From Capniomyces stellatus (lineage: Eukaryota; Kickxellomycota; Harpellomycetes; Harpellales; Legeriomycetaceae): a stretch of 37,909 bases of DNA. Below are positions 11,356-21,055 of this stretch, one piece after another. How positions within the stretch are numbered: the first letter of the stretch is position 1; each line of letters opens with the position of its first letter. The notes beneath the pieces were generated by a model. The model saw only the letters and a list, made by a program, of their open reading frames with translations, searched no databases and had not been told where the DNA came from. The stretch is taken from NCBI GenBank assembly GCA_001661515.1, contig LUVW01000052.1, positions 1,147 through 39,055 on the forward strand. Direction: 5' to 3'. The translations under genes were made by a program, and so were the position numbers.

Positions 11356-11731
11356 TACATACATACATACATACAAAGCTGTATATTTAAAACTATTCTG
11401 ACATCCTGACCAAGATTATCCTTACCATCAAGGCCAGCTCTATTGTCGACTCGGTCATATTTGTACACGTCAAATGCATCATTGAATCTATCCCAAAAAC
11501 ACTATCCAGGCTCTCGCTCAATTCCAAACTTTGCTTGATTGTCGATCCCCCTGCTCCCCATGTCACTGATCCAAACAACGGATTCCATTGTGACATACGC
11601 AGCAGTCTCTCGTGTAGATTCTTCAAGCCTTGCTCCGTTTTTGGTGGGAAAAACTCTAGCGAGAAAAACGGCTTTTTCCTCTCTTCTGCCAGCAATATCT
11701 TTTCAATTATCTTCATACTTTGATTTTCCAT
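9211..11731 (-). CDS. Methylenetetrahydrofolate reductase (four exons)
   Basis: The enzyme reduces 5,10-methylene- to 5-methyl-tetrahydrofolate for methionine synthesis, using FAD and NAD(P)H in the cytosol. On the minus strand the exons are 11731-11426, 11221-10217, 10030-9764 and 9666-9211, all in phase 0, giving 677 residues. Donors are GTAAGG, GTAAGT and GTAATA; acceptors are AAG, TAG and TAG. The N-terminal domain has FSLEFFPPKTEQG with the expected catalytic Glu at residue 26, the SVTWGAGGST loop, LTCTNM, and NILAIRGDEP spanning exon 2. The C-terminal regulatory domain has WDEYPNGRFGDARSP, GWGPSGGYIYQ and the terminal YLVNxVxND-type segment (VWLVNVVGNDYKKPNDLF). Odd points are charged insertions near residues 127-150 and 184-209, a 50-residue Gly/Ser/Ala/Glu linker between the domains (about 346-396), and a seven-Gln run at 588-594. 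It is longer than the roughly 600-660 usual in fungi. MET12- and MET13-type copies cannot be told apart here. Confidence 0.92.
11323..11374. repeat. (AC)14 followed by (ATAC)6 compound microsatellite in MTHFR intron 1
   Basis: A dinucleotide run at about 11323-11350 changes directly to a tetranucleotide ATAC run at 11351-11374. It lies wholly within the 204-bp first intron of the MTHFR gene, so length changes would not alter the protein. Confidence 0.9.
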
Positions 11732-14095
11732 ACCGTCGCTGTTATTCTTCGCCTTTTCTTTCTTTTCTTTATCTTTTCTTTATTTTCTTTATTTTTTCTT
11801 TAATCGATCTACTCTGACCCTATAAAGCCCAAACTGATCTAGTCCTGGATTTGTGTAAAAGCCTTGTATGCTTAAATTTGGTGCCAACAAGCTGTTTTCT
11901 AGCTCACTATCTTTATTAGTAGGATCGAAATCGATAGAAATAGTAATAATGTTTAAAATCCAAGTACAAAAAAACCTGTACTAATATTAAAAAAAACGCT
12001 ATTTACCTTAAACTCAATTTTTATTTATCGCTCAACTCATTCTGAATCGACCAATAGTTGAGCTGACATAATCAACCAATTGGCTCTAGACTTTCCCAAA
12101 CTTTTTTTCTTTTCTTTTCTCGCCTTTCTTCTTTTGACATTTAGCTTAATTCAACCAAAGCAACTCGGTCTCTTATAGTGCCTGGTAAATGCTACACAAT
12201 TCTAGTCAAACAGTGCCTTTCTCTACCCACCCGTAATTCGTAATGAGCTGGCAAGAGGCCACAGTCTGATAGAGTACAAAGCAGCATACCAGGATCTCAA
12301 ATAGCTTTACCTATCTGAGCACTTGAAATAGTATAATGCCCTTGCTATTTTTCAAGTACTTTGTCTGAACCACCTTGGCCCCTTTGGAGAGTTACTATGG
12401 TCAAAATAAAATTAAAATTACCACTAAAAGCCATAACGCTATGCATCTTTTAGCTTTTTAATAGCCAAATAAATGCTGGAAAATGGTACTCGGGAGTCGG
12501 TATAAACCAACGTACAATATACGGTAAGCTTATTCAGCTCTTTTATGTGTGATAAATCACACAAGTCGGTTACAACATGCATTTCCGGTTGCTGTGGTCT
12601 ATTGACTTGGTACTGGCATCTATTTCAACCAGAAACATTAAACTACATGTTTACTGATCGGATAAGCTTAATGTAATTGTGCACAACGCTCTGCAGTCTA
12701 ATGCTGCTCTTTCTGCTATGGACACTCTGTTTTTTTTTTCTTTCTTTTTTTCTATTTCTTGTGCTTGTTCTGCTTTTTACTCTGTTTTACTTTGTTCTCA
12801 TACTCTAATCGATCTTTTCCTTGTTTTTTTGTTTCAAGGATTGTATTGGCTAAAGCTTGTTCTTGATTGTTACTGGCCATACAGCCACGAAAGCGGGCAG
12901 ACAGCTTAATCTTGAATTATAAATTGGATGAACTCGGGTTTTCCCGTTATTAAAAGCTTAGAAATCGCCAATAAATAATTTCTAGTTTAGTGCATTTGAT
13001 CTCAGTGAATAAACTAAGTTTATACTAATTTGGACATATTTACAAAGTAAAATGGCGAGATTTATTTTGGCGTGGCTTTTAAAATCGGCTGAACCAACGT
13101 TAGGCCAATGAGCACGCATTTAATTTGTCAAGCCAGCTAGATAGCTCAACCCAGATGGCGTTATAAAAAGTGTTATTCAGATATAGTATCGATGAGCGTA
13201 GAAAGTTTGTGGTTTGCAATGACGCCAGCAATGTTTAATTTGAGACCTACAACATTACCAATACAAACTCGATTGAATGGAGTCGCAGCGTAGCTGTTGA
13301 AAGCTTGGTTTATTCCTCATTCTTTATTTTTTTTATTGAAATAAAATCCTATTCTCTTTTAGTGCAAACATTGGTTTATTCTTTATTCTTTTCGTGCAGG
13401 GAGAATTGGTTTATTTACTTTGCACACTTTGCGGCTAGTTCTACATTTAATGTTTTGTCTCATTCAGTTTATCCTATATATATCTAATTATTACTCACAT
13501 TTTACCAATCTACAACACCAATGCTTTACAGGCCACAATCAATAAATACAAACCACCTGTTTAAGGTTATATTTAACTAAACGGGTGATTTTTGAAGAAG
13601 TTGATACCGATTTTGCTTTCGATGAACTCCTGGGGGCAATATTACTTGTTCGCCGAAGAAAACCCCACAATTTAAAATTGTCACTGGAAAATTACAAATT
13701 CAGTAATTCAAGTTTTAATTTTTGTTTCAATTATTAATCTCTTCAAATTTCCTTTCCCATATCTGTAATAGGAAAGATTGCAATTTCACTTTTGTCAACG
13801 CTAGAGGCTAAAAGGCTTTTTTTTCTACATTTGATTAAAAATGTTCCCCTTTTTCCAAACCGAGTAATGCTCAGTTAATTGTCGACTTGACATAGTCATA
13901 ATTTATTTACAACGGCTAGATGCACCCAATATAACCAAAGGTGAATTCAATATACTTTATTAGTCAAATTTAACTTATTTGCCCTGCAAGTTGAATTAAA
14001 GTGGTATTCTAAATAAAGAAAAAAAAGTAGTATTCTCGGCTTGTAAAGATGACTTTGCATCCAAACGTAAACTATCACCAGTTTCGATTGGTAAT
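11732..14095. other. Gene-poor intergenic region, left part
   Basis: This holds the upstream region of the MTHFR gene, which starts with a TTTTCTTTA-rich pyrimidine tract at about 11750-11805. Further pyrimidine-rich stretches lie at 12105-12140 and 12725-12840. Frames of 60-76 codons here lack an ATG or are low-complexity Phe/Ser runs. No gene or RNA was recognised. Confidence 0.5.
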
Positions 14096-14099
14096 GGGT

Positions 14100-14170
14100 G
14101 TTGTAAGTGTCGACTTTTTTTGGAAATGCCGCTATATTTAGAACAAAAATAGCGCTGCCACACTTACGAC
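14100..14170. other. Nested inverted repeat (long imperfect hairpin)
   Basis: Outer arms GTTGTAAGTGT (14100-14110) and the complement of ACACTTACGAC (14160-14170) match at 10 of 11 positions. Inside them, CGCTAT (14130-14135) pairs with ATAGCG (14149-14154). Two nested arm pairs in one 71-bp stretch suggest a folded RNA or a small terminal-inverted-repeat element, but neither is established. Confidence 0.4.
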
Positions 14171-14702
14171 CTCAGTTAGTATGGTAGATGGCTCTATTGC
14201 TTAGTATGCTATCTGGGTCACGTATTAAGCATCTTATAGCCATTCCAATTCCATAACATTTGCCCAGTTATATACACATTCACAAACAAAAGCTAGGAAA
14301 ATCTGGCAATAAGAGATGAACTAGAAATCAAAAGAAAAACCTCGGTAGACATAGGCAAATAAATCAACATTTGCTTGCCTCTTTTTTAGTATGATTCTTT
14401 TGCTTGTCTAATCTGCTGCTTTTTGGACACATTGAAGGAAGTTTACTGCCAAAAGCGATCAAAGAAGAATTCTTAGAAGGGTAGGCTTCGATGGAAATTA
14501 GACTGTTGTAATTGCCAAATGTTTGAAAGAATCAATATTGTTAAAAAGATAAACAAATAAATAAAAACAACGCAAGTAAAAAGGTAGCAAATAATGATCC
14601 GATAGCTCCAATTCGGCTAAATTGACGTGTTCTTTGCAATAGACCGTGAGTACACAACCTTTTAAATAAATTAACTGTGCAAACACTCGGAGATTTTTAG
14701 CC

Positions 14703-14870
14703 ATGATTTATGAAGCAGCTCCAGACCTAGACAAACAAAGGCCTACTATCAATGAATTTGGCTTTAGAGGTGTAGAAACGAGGGCTAATAGTCTAGAAAA
14801 CAAAGCAGTTCCAGTGACAAAGCTACGACATTTAGCTTTAATAGAAAGGTGTTGCAGCATCCAGCACTAG
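14703..14870 (+). CDS. Candidate small ORF or exon, unknown
   Basis: An ATG-started frame of 55 codons has balanced composition (it begins MIYEAAPDLDKQRPT and ends in CCSIQH) and is preceded directly by TTTTTAG, which could be a 3' splice site. It might therefore be the last exon of a spliced gene rather than a whole gene. No family is recognised. A 68-codon frame starts almost at the same point on the opposite strand (14704 to 14498), so at most one is likely real. Confidence 0.2.
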   Translation: MIYEAAPDLDKQRPTINEFGFRGVETRANSLENKAVPVTKLRHLALIERCCSIQH

Positions 14871-15095
14871 GAAACAAAGCCAAGTAAAAAGGAGTAAACT
14901 ATTTTGGTGTGGTACAATTAACTCGCAAACTATACATTTACAGCCAGCCTTTTCTATAAACTTGGCGCTGTTTATTTATATGCGAGTTGGTACTCTTTTT
15001 TTATTTATATATTGATGGTTTAGCAGTTAAAGGGTGAAACTCGGTAAAAAGAAGAAACCTTTAACTCGAGAAATGCAAGCCATAAAATCACAAGG

Positions 15096-15368
15096 TTAGG
15101 ACACCCGAACAATCAGCTCGCGTAGACCAAGCCCACACAGAGAATAAAGGTGCAAACCTAACACTGTTACTACCTCACTGTTTATCGGCTTTTCAAAGCT
15201 GAACTTGCTGTATTGAGATTTTAATATGAAAAGAACGGCAAAGGCAAAAACAAGATGTGGTAATAAAGAAGGAATGTGTTCCAATAACGAACTTGTCGTG
15301 CATATATGGATGGCTAAGATAATAACCCCAACGGGGTTAAGAATATTGGCTTTAAAGACTAGCAACAT
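15096..15368 (-). CDS. Candidate small membrane protein, unknown
   Basis: An ATG-started frame of 90 residues has two clear hydrophobic segments (about residues 11-30 around NPVGVIILAIH, and 41-56 around LVFAFAVLFIL) and a third weaker one near VVTVLGLHLYSLCGLGL. The stretch is less AT-rich than its flanks, which supports coding, but a 75-codon frame lies on the opposite strand and no family was recognised. Spliced neighbours are possible. Confidence 0.25.
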   Translation of the reverse strand: MLLVFKANILNPVGVIILAIHICTTSSLLEHIPSLLPHLVFAFAVLFILKSQYSKFSFEKPINSEVVTVLGLHLYSLCGLGLRELIVRVS

Positions 15369-15453
15369 TAGCAAGTCAATTAGTCACTGCGCTCAAACAG
15401 TTTGTATTTGTAATGATAGTGCAACGCTGTTAAAAATATTTGTTGAATTTTAG

Positions 15454-16099
15454 TTAAAACGAATTTGGCTGTTGGGATAAAGCTGTTGATAGGCAGACAT
15501 TTACTTTAGCTTTGCTTTGTAAAAAGTAACTTGTCAGGAAAATGTGCTGAAAAAAATATAGCTTCGTCTCAATATGCTCCCCCAAATACAAAAAACGGTG
15601 TAACCAACGTGTTTCCAACAGATGTATTAGTCTAAATTGGCTTGTGCAATTTAATCAGGCTGTTTGTATTGGCAGAGTTTTTTTTTATTGATAGAAACTT
15701 GACTTTTCACTATATATCTGAAAAAAAGGTTGTACCGAGTAAATATGTATATATATATATCAGAACTGATGGTTGTTTGTAGCATCTCAAGCTAACCAAA
15801 CGCTGCAGTCCAATTCCTGATAAACCCCGTTGTTGGCTAATTTAGTAAAATCAACACCTGTTTGCTTTTATATTGATAGGTCGAGTATATTTGCTTATTT
15901 TGAATGTGTTAAAATTCGCTTCTTTTTGAACGGGTTTTGTTGTGTTTTATATTGAAGTATTGCTGTATTTTTTGAACTAGTAATCTGTGTCTTAATGGAA
16001 GTTGTCCATATTTGTTGTTGACGCTTTTTGCTTGTATTTTTGTTGATACTTGTTTGGTAATCCAGTTGTTTACTTTTTTATATATTTGATCTTCAGCTG
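15454..16099. other. Intergenic stretch without a recognisable gene
   Basis: AT-rich sequence with an (AT) run near 15748-15760. Only short frames were seen. Confidence 0.45.
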
Positions 16100-16315
16100 A
16101 TGCTACTTTTCTTTATCGAAGGTGTAAAAACAAACATTTATTCAAGTGCGCTTTTGGTCTCAACAAAGCACAGATTTAGCTCCAATAATGTTACGAAGCT
16201 ACCCAAGTTTTTGGCTATTGAGAACTTTAAAGGAACAGAGAGGCCCAACACTGTCTTGCAGGGCTATCCGAAACAGCTTTATATGCCTATGACTTTAAAT
16301 CGTCAGCAAATTTAG
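16100..16315 (+). CDS. Candidate small ORF or terminal exon, unknown
   Basis: The 71-codon frame begins with ATG four bases after CTTCAG, a good 3' splice-site match, and has mixed, protein-like composition (for example LPKFLAIENFKGTERPNT and LYMPMTLNRQQI). It might be a small mitochondrial-type protein or the last exon of a spliced gene. No homologue is recognised and no convincing upstream exon was found. Confidence 0.25.
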   Translation: MLLFFIEGVKTNIYSSALLVSTKHRFSSNNVTKLPKFLAIENFKGTERPNTVLQGYPKQLYMPMTLNRQQI

Positions 16316-16401
16316 ACAAATGATATTTATAAAAAGAAACTCGATAAGAAGATTTTACATCAAAATAAACATTTCAGTAGTCATTCAATATGTACTCAAT
16401 T

Positions 16402-16478
16402 TGTATTCAAAAGGCATTTAAAAGACATTCAAAAGGCATTCAGTAGGCATTCAGTAGGCATTCAGTAGGCATTCAAAA
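16402..16478. repeat. 11-bp minisatellite (GGCATTCAGTA)n
   Basis: Seven tandem 11-bp units can be laid out. Three central ones are exact GGCATTCAGTA; the outer ones read GGCATTCAAAA, GACATTCAAAA, GGCATTTAAAA and TGTATTCAAAA. The array is noncoding and shows a gradient from divergent to identical units. Confidence 0.85.
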
Positions 16479-18087
16479 GAGCTTAATAAACGTATAAGGG
16501 GGTTAAATCATTACTGAAACCTATGGCTATTGTTGTCTGAAGTTCTGTTGGCTGGAACTTGATAGCTAAAAGTGGGCGTTTAAGGCATAATAATACTGCG
16601 GATGGTTTCAATTAGTAATTCTCGCAAGTTTAAGCCTGCTTGACAATTTGCCGCTTTAGTAGTTAGTGAATCGAATACACCAAGTTAATGCTAAACACTG
16701 TTTTAAATATCGAGTGAATACTTTAAACTAACATTTTATGTATGATACTTTGGAAACAGCAAAGCCGAATCAGAAAGTCAATTGGATGGATAACAATCTG
16801 GTTCTATTTCACCTTTTATCTTTTACTTTATTCTTTTCTGTTGCCTTTTTTGGTGGACTATGGATATATCAGTTTTAAAGAACAAAGTCGGCGCTGAAAA
16901 TATCTTTTATTGCAGTTCTACGATCGTTTCACAGGCTAATTTAAATTAATTTGCAAATTCATCTCGAATTTGAAAAGTAAACAGAATTTATTTTGCCTAA
17001 ATACCGGAAGTACGGGGGATTTTACCCCAGACCTGAGTTTAATCGTTAGGACTTTTTGTGCCTGTGTTGCAGGTTGACCTGAAAAAGAAATATTGTGCCT
17101 CCATGCTCCAATCTACACCAACAAGAGCTCCATAATATCTTTGAAGCAGACCAAAACCATTGTGCGAATTAATATGGCCCCTACATTTGTTCTAGTTAGT
17201 ACCAACTGATTAAACAAAACGACATATTTTATGGTGGACTTTATCTTATTATGACAACACCCATCTTGACATATCCTATGTCAACATACTAAGTGTTTGC
17301 TTAGCCGCTTGGCGACACACTAATACTCGTTACGCTATTAATAATAGTTTGCTCAATGCAACCTCACATTATTAATAGTTTGTTTAAAATAGTAAAGTGA
17401 AGTTTCAATAAAAAAATAAATACAGAGATCGAGCAAGTAAAAACAAAAAAATAAAAATACAGCAAGAAATATACAGTAAAGTGGCCAAGATTGCAGCGTG
17501 GTTCTCTGAAACATGTAGGTAGAGTCGTGCTTAAAACCGAATCACACACTAGTGCTATGGCTTAGTTGAAGCTGTGTCAATAAAAACAATGTAGAGAAGT
17601 GAGAAGAAAGGCCAAAGAAAAAGAAAAAGCACTGTATATGTCTGAGGTAAATACTTGAGCTAATGATTGGTAAGGTTTTAGCTTTAGTTGGATAGCCAAA
17701 GACTGAGCGACATAGTTTTATATGTTTACTCTTTGGTGAATTTAAGTGACATTGCTAGCAGACTTGCCTTTACATTACACGAGTTTTTTGGTTGAGTAGG
17801 ACGTTCTTTGAGCTTAACGCATTTAGCCTAAAACAAATTGTCGAAATTTACAGAGCGATTTTTTATTTGATGTCTGAATATGCAAGCAGATTTGAAGTCA
17901 GGCACAAAGTGATTTTAAAGAGTAAACTAACGTGCTGAACGTTATTATGGTAGTTTAGCGAAGGCAGCTTATTACCGGTTCTAATTGGACAAAAATTAGG
18001 CGACAAAATTGTGTGTAACAGCTTAAGGAGAAATCCAATGTTTCAAGCCATAACTTGTAATGCCAATAAAGTGCTATTTTATTTAAA
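16479..18087. other. Gene-poor intergenic region, middle part
   Basis: AT-rich, with only chance-level frames. No gene, RNA or mobile element was recognised. Confidence 0.5.
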
Positions 18088-18262
18088 TTATGTTATGTCA
18101 AGTTTTATTTATTTATATTATGTTATGTCAAATTTGGTTTATTTATACGTTATTCATATCAAGACATTTGTATTTACATTTAATTCAAGTCGAGATTTAT
18201 TTATTTACATTTACTCAAGTAGGGGCTTATTAATTTTTATTTAATTCATGTAGTTGATTTAT
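18088..18262. repeat. Degenerate 30-bp tandem repeat
   Basis: Five to six units of about 30 bp share a core like TTATGTCAAGTTT...TTATTTATA; the first two are closest and later ones drift (for example TTCAAGTCGAG...TTATTTACA). The period is a multiple of three, so the + frame stays open with a ten-residue periodicity, but the resulting Tyr/Phe/Ile-rich peptide does not look like a real protein. Confidence 0.65.
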
Positions 18263-18997
18263 ATTTTATCAAGGAATATTTCTGCATTTCTGTTGTAAAT
18301 TAAATCTGCTAGGTCGAAAAAAGCAGCAAGCAATGCTGGAGTAAGTTGGATTTGGACTATAATTTTGAGTACAGTTAAAAATTTGCGATCAATTGTAAAT
18401 CAATGCGATTTACATAAACCAAATTTACTAAAGCCAATCCGGCCAGTGAAAATTCGAGGTAAACTAATTAAAGAAATAGCTAAAAAAGAAAGACGGTGTA
18501 AATGGGGATTATAACTAACAGAAAGATTGGCGACTAAATAGAACTAGCTAGTTATTGGATAAGAAATTAATTGATTCAACAAAAAGAAATTTGAAAAAAA
18601 AATTGGGTTAACTACAAAAATAAACAAACTTTAACCTACAATTTCAAATTCTGTGCATCTTTCAACTAACAGTACCTAAAACCCCAAACATACTTTTCAA
18701 ACCAAAGGTAACTTGGTTAGCATCAAAAGTAGCAGCAAAGGAGGCAATTTAAGTAATGGCGCCTTACTATGTAATAAAAACAGTTACATGCTCTAAACGG
18801 AGTCGATGGTCCAGTCAAAATAGCTGGAAAGCAAATTGTTTTCAAAATTTTGTAATACAGATCACTTTACATTTCTGTCCAAGTTTAAGATCGCATGCTA
18901 TTTAGCCGTGATAAATATAATCGAAATACAATAGAAGCTGATTTTCGAAAAAAAATATGAAAAAAGTCCAAGAAGAAAACCCAAAGCATCTGTTTGC
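18263..18997. other. Upstream region of the secreted repeat protein gene
   Basis: AT-rich intergenic sequence without a recognisable gene, leading to a TATATAAA element. Confidence 0.45.
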
Positions 18998-19005
18998 TAT
19001 ATAAA
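18998..19005 (+). promoter_or_regulatory. TATA-like element upstream of the PHVTT-repeat gene
   Basis: TATATAAA lies 249 bases before the ATG at 19254. If it is used, the transcript would have a leader of roughly 200 bases or a leader intron. A closer TATA match was not seen. Confidence 0.3.
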
Positions 19006-19253
19006 CAACATTAGATTCCAACATTGGATTTCTGTAGATTAAATAATATTATCCTCTCCTTGATTATCTTGTCAACCTACTAGCAATCTCTATATTAGGT
19101 ACCGATCTCATTAACTACTATGAAATTACAATGAGGCATATATGAAATGTAACCAACCGATACCTGAAAGTGACTAGCTGAGCTGCAGGACATTGAACTA
19201 ACAACAAACTAACACCAATTATTTAATTTTAACTTGCATAGAATACTAAAAAA

Positions 19254-19958
19254 ATGCGTTTCTCTGCTTTGCTATCACTCGCCGGACTTTATGCCACATC
19301 CGTTGCATCCGAATTGGTTATCGTAACCAAATGTAAGCCAGTTGACCCAGTTGCTCCAGCCAAGACAACAACTGTATACCCACCAGCTGTCACCACAGTC
19401 ATCGCCCCACCACCACACGTTACAACCATCACCGAAGGATATACCACCAAGGTCGTCACCGTCACCCCAGCTGTCACCACAGCCGTCGTCCCACCACCAC
19501 ACGTCACAACCGTTGTTGAGGGATACACCACCAAGGTTGTCACCGTCACCCCAACTGAGAACCCATACAAGCCACACGTCACAACCGTTGTTGAGGGACA
19601 TACCACCAAGGTTGTCACCGTCACTGAGAACCCACACAAGCCACACGTCACAACCGTTGTTGAGGGACATACCACCAAGGTTGTCACCGTCACTGAGAAC
19701 CCACACAAGCCACACGTCACAACCGTTGCCGGGGGATACACCACCAAGGTTGTCACCGTCACCCCAACCGAGAACCCATACAAGCCACACGTCACAACCA
19801 TCACCGACGGATACACCACCAAGGTTGTCACCGTCACACCAAAGAAAACCACAACTCACGGAGGATATGACTCAACAACCACAGTTACCGGATATGACTG
19901 CGCCACCCCTCGCCCAACTGTCACCGTAACAGTCATCCCAGGAAAGGTGTACTACTAA
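19254..19958 (+). CDS. Secreted Thr/Val-rich repeat protein (PHVTT repeats)
   Basis: The 234-residue product starts with a signal peptide (MRFSALLSLAGL..., likely cleaved after SVAS at about residue 19), followed by LVIVTKCKP, a short module also present in the protein at 22691. Then come six tandem repeats built on PHVTTVVEGYTTKVVTVT, of 23-28 residues, joined by ENPYK/ENPHK or Pro-rich linkers. Two neighbouring units of 69 bp are identical at the nucleotide level (about 19571-19708). The Thr density suggests heavy O-mannosylation and a role at the cell surface or in the wall matrix; there is no hydrophobic tail for a GPI anchor. Only two cysteines remain after the signal peptide (one in KCKP, one near the end in YDCATP). 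The array is clearly GC-richer than its surroundings and has no stops in two antisense frames, a by-product of the repeats. The function is unknown; a wall or adhesin-like role is inference. Confidence 0.85.
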   Translation: MRFSALLSLAGLYATSVASELVIVTKCKPVDPVAPAKTTTVYPPAVTTVIAPPPHVTTITEGYTTKVVTVTPAVTTAVVPPPHVTTVVEGYTTKVVTVTPTENPYKPHVTTVVEGHTTKVVTVTENPHKPHVTTVVEGHTTKVVTVTENPHKPHVTTVAGGYTTKVVTVTPTENPYKPHVTTITDGYTTKVVTVTPKKTTTHGGYDSTTTVTGYDCATPRPTVTVTVIPGKVYY

Positions 19959-20322
19959 ACGACGCTACGAATATAGCGTGAGATTACGATTCCACGCTAT
20001 TTCTTGATGACTTGTGCAAATTATTAGATCTATCGATTCTTTATTATCAGTTTTATATAGGGTTTTTTTTTCGCTTTTTTGACTACTGCAAACTTGAGCT
20101 CCACTAAGGCCAACTTTTATTTCTAATAAAATAAATTATTGATATTCTAGTGCTTGCTTATGAGCCTTGCAACCATTTTAATTGTTATTGTGTGATACCA
20201 TCTTAACGGTGTCTTTGCTTTATCTAGTATTTCATGCAAACCTAGTCTTGTTAATAGTATATTAGTCGATTTCCCACCATAATGTTGTATGCGGTAATTT
20301 CTAAAAGCGTCTTTTTTTTATA
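19959..20322. other. 3' flank of the PHVTT-repeat gene
   Basis: It starts with an inverted repeat around ATAGCGTGAGATTACGATTC/CACGCTAT (about 19974-20001) that could form a hairpin in the 3' UTR, then AT-rich sequence with AATAAA near 20126-20135. No gene is seen. Confidence 0.4.
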
Positions 20323-20781
20323 GAACTGCTCACTCTGGCAAGATACGCCTATACTGGAGTTATTAGCCATGATTATACAAAAAAATGCCCACACTGCGGA
20401 CAGGAGACGCCAGAAACAATTGAGCATCTCCTACTAGGTTGCAGCAGATGGGCAGCAATACGTGCAGATAAAATGGAGCCCTACATTAGCCAATATAAAA
20501 ATAAGCTAAAAGGGCCAAAAAGAAAACCTAATTTGCCTACTATAATCTCACGGAGATTGGTGGGCAAGCTCCTGGGAGAGGAGTTAAAACAACCAACCGC
20601 CAAGATTCTCAAGAATCCTGACACCCTCGGCGCCAAGACGATGCTGGCAACAGCGTCGTTTTTGGAGGCCATCCAAAAACCCCGTTACTTGATCCTGTCC
20701 AGGCTTAAAGTAGCACCAATCTCCCTGAACCAATGCCCATCGGGTACGGACGACCTAATTGATCAAAGGGGTGTTGGCTAA
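20323..20781 (+). pseudogene. LINE reverse transcriptase, C-terminal fragment
   Basis: The frame is open from about 20305 to the TAA at 20779-20781 and clearly protein-like from GAACTGCTC at 20323. It includes CPHCGQETPETIEHLLLGC, the Cys2-His-Cys zinc-knuckle motif found at the C-terminus of LINE reverse transcriptases. No start codon or catalytic domain is present, as expected for a 5'-truncated insertion. The residues after it match the end of the copy at about 711-777 with few changes. The fragment has no stops, so the insertion is probably fairly young. Confidence 0.75.
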
Positions 20782-20947
20782 TAGAGTCATTTAACATATC
20801 AAAATAGCACAGTGTTTTACAGTATTTCTATGATATTGATTGATATTGTATGTTGTGTTGTGTTGTATTGTGTTGATTCCGTTGCTAATAAACCACGTAA
20901 ATAAAATGAAATAAAATAAATAAGCCACATAAATAAATAAATCAAAT
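20323..20947 (+). mobile_element. 5'-truncated LINE retrotransposon with coding 3' end (copy 2)
   Basis: This holds the last about 153 codons of a non-LTR reverse transcriptase, then a 3' UTR nearly identical to the copy at 711-958, including the GTCATTTAACATATCAAAAT block and TTGATTCCGTTGCTAATAAA. It ends in TAAATAAA-type runs. The tail of irregular TAAA/TAAATA units resembles the simple-repeat tails of I-clade LINEs rather than plain poly(A). It lies between the two secreted-protein genes. Confidence 0.75.
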
Positions 20948-21055
20948 TTTCTATGTTATTGTTTGATATTGTATGTGTTGATTCTGTTGATTCCGTTGCT
21001 AATAAGCCTCACAAATAAGTATAAATATCAAATAAACCAAAATCAGATCAAATAA
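20948..21055 (+). mobile_element. LINE 3'-tail fragment (copy 3)
   Basis: A further stretch starting near 20951 repeats the end of the LINE 3' UTR (ATTGTTTGATATTGTATG, then GTTGATTCCGTTGCTAATAA) directly after copy 2's tail. It could be a second very short insertion into the tail or a tail duplication. Confidence 0.55.

Noticed and set aside
19275..19859. Two minus-strand frames of 187 and 194 codons
   Set aside because: Antisense to the PHVTT repeats; they are open only because the repeat lacks stops in several frames. The Cys-Asp-Val-Trp-Leu repeat they encode was not considered real.
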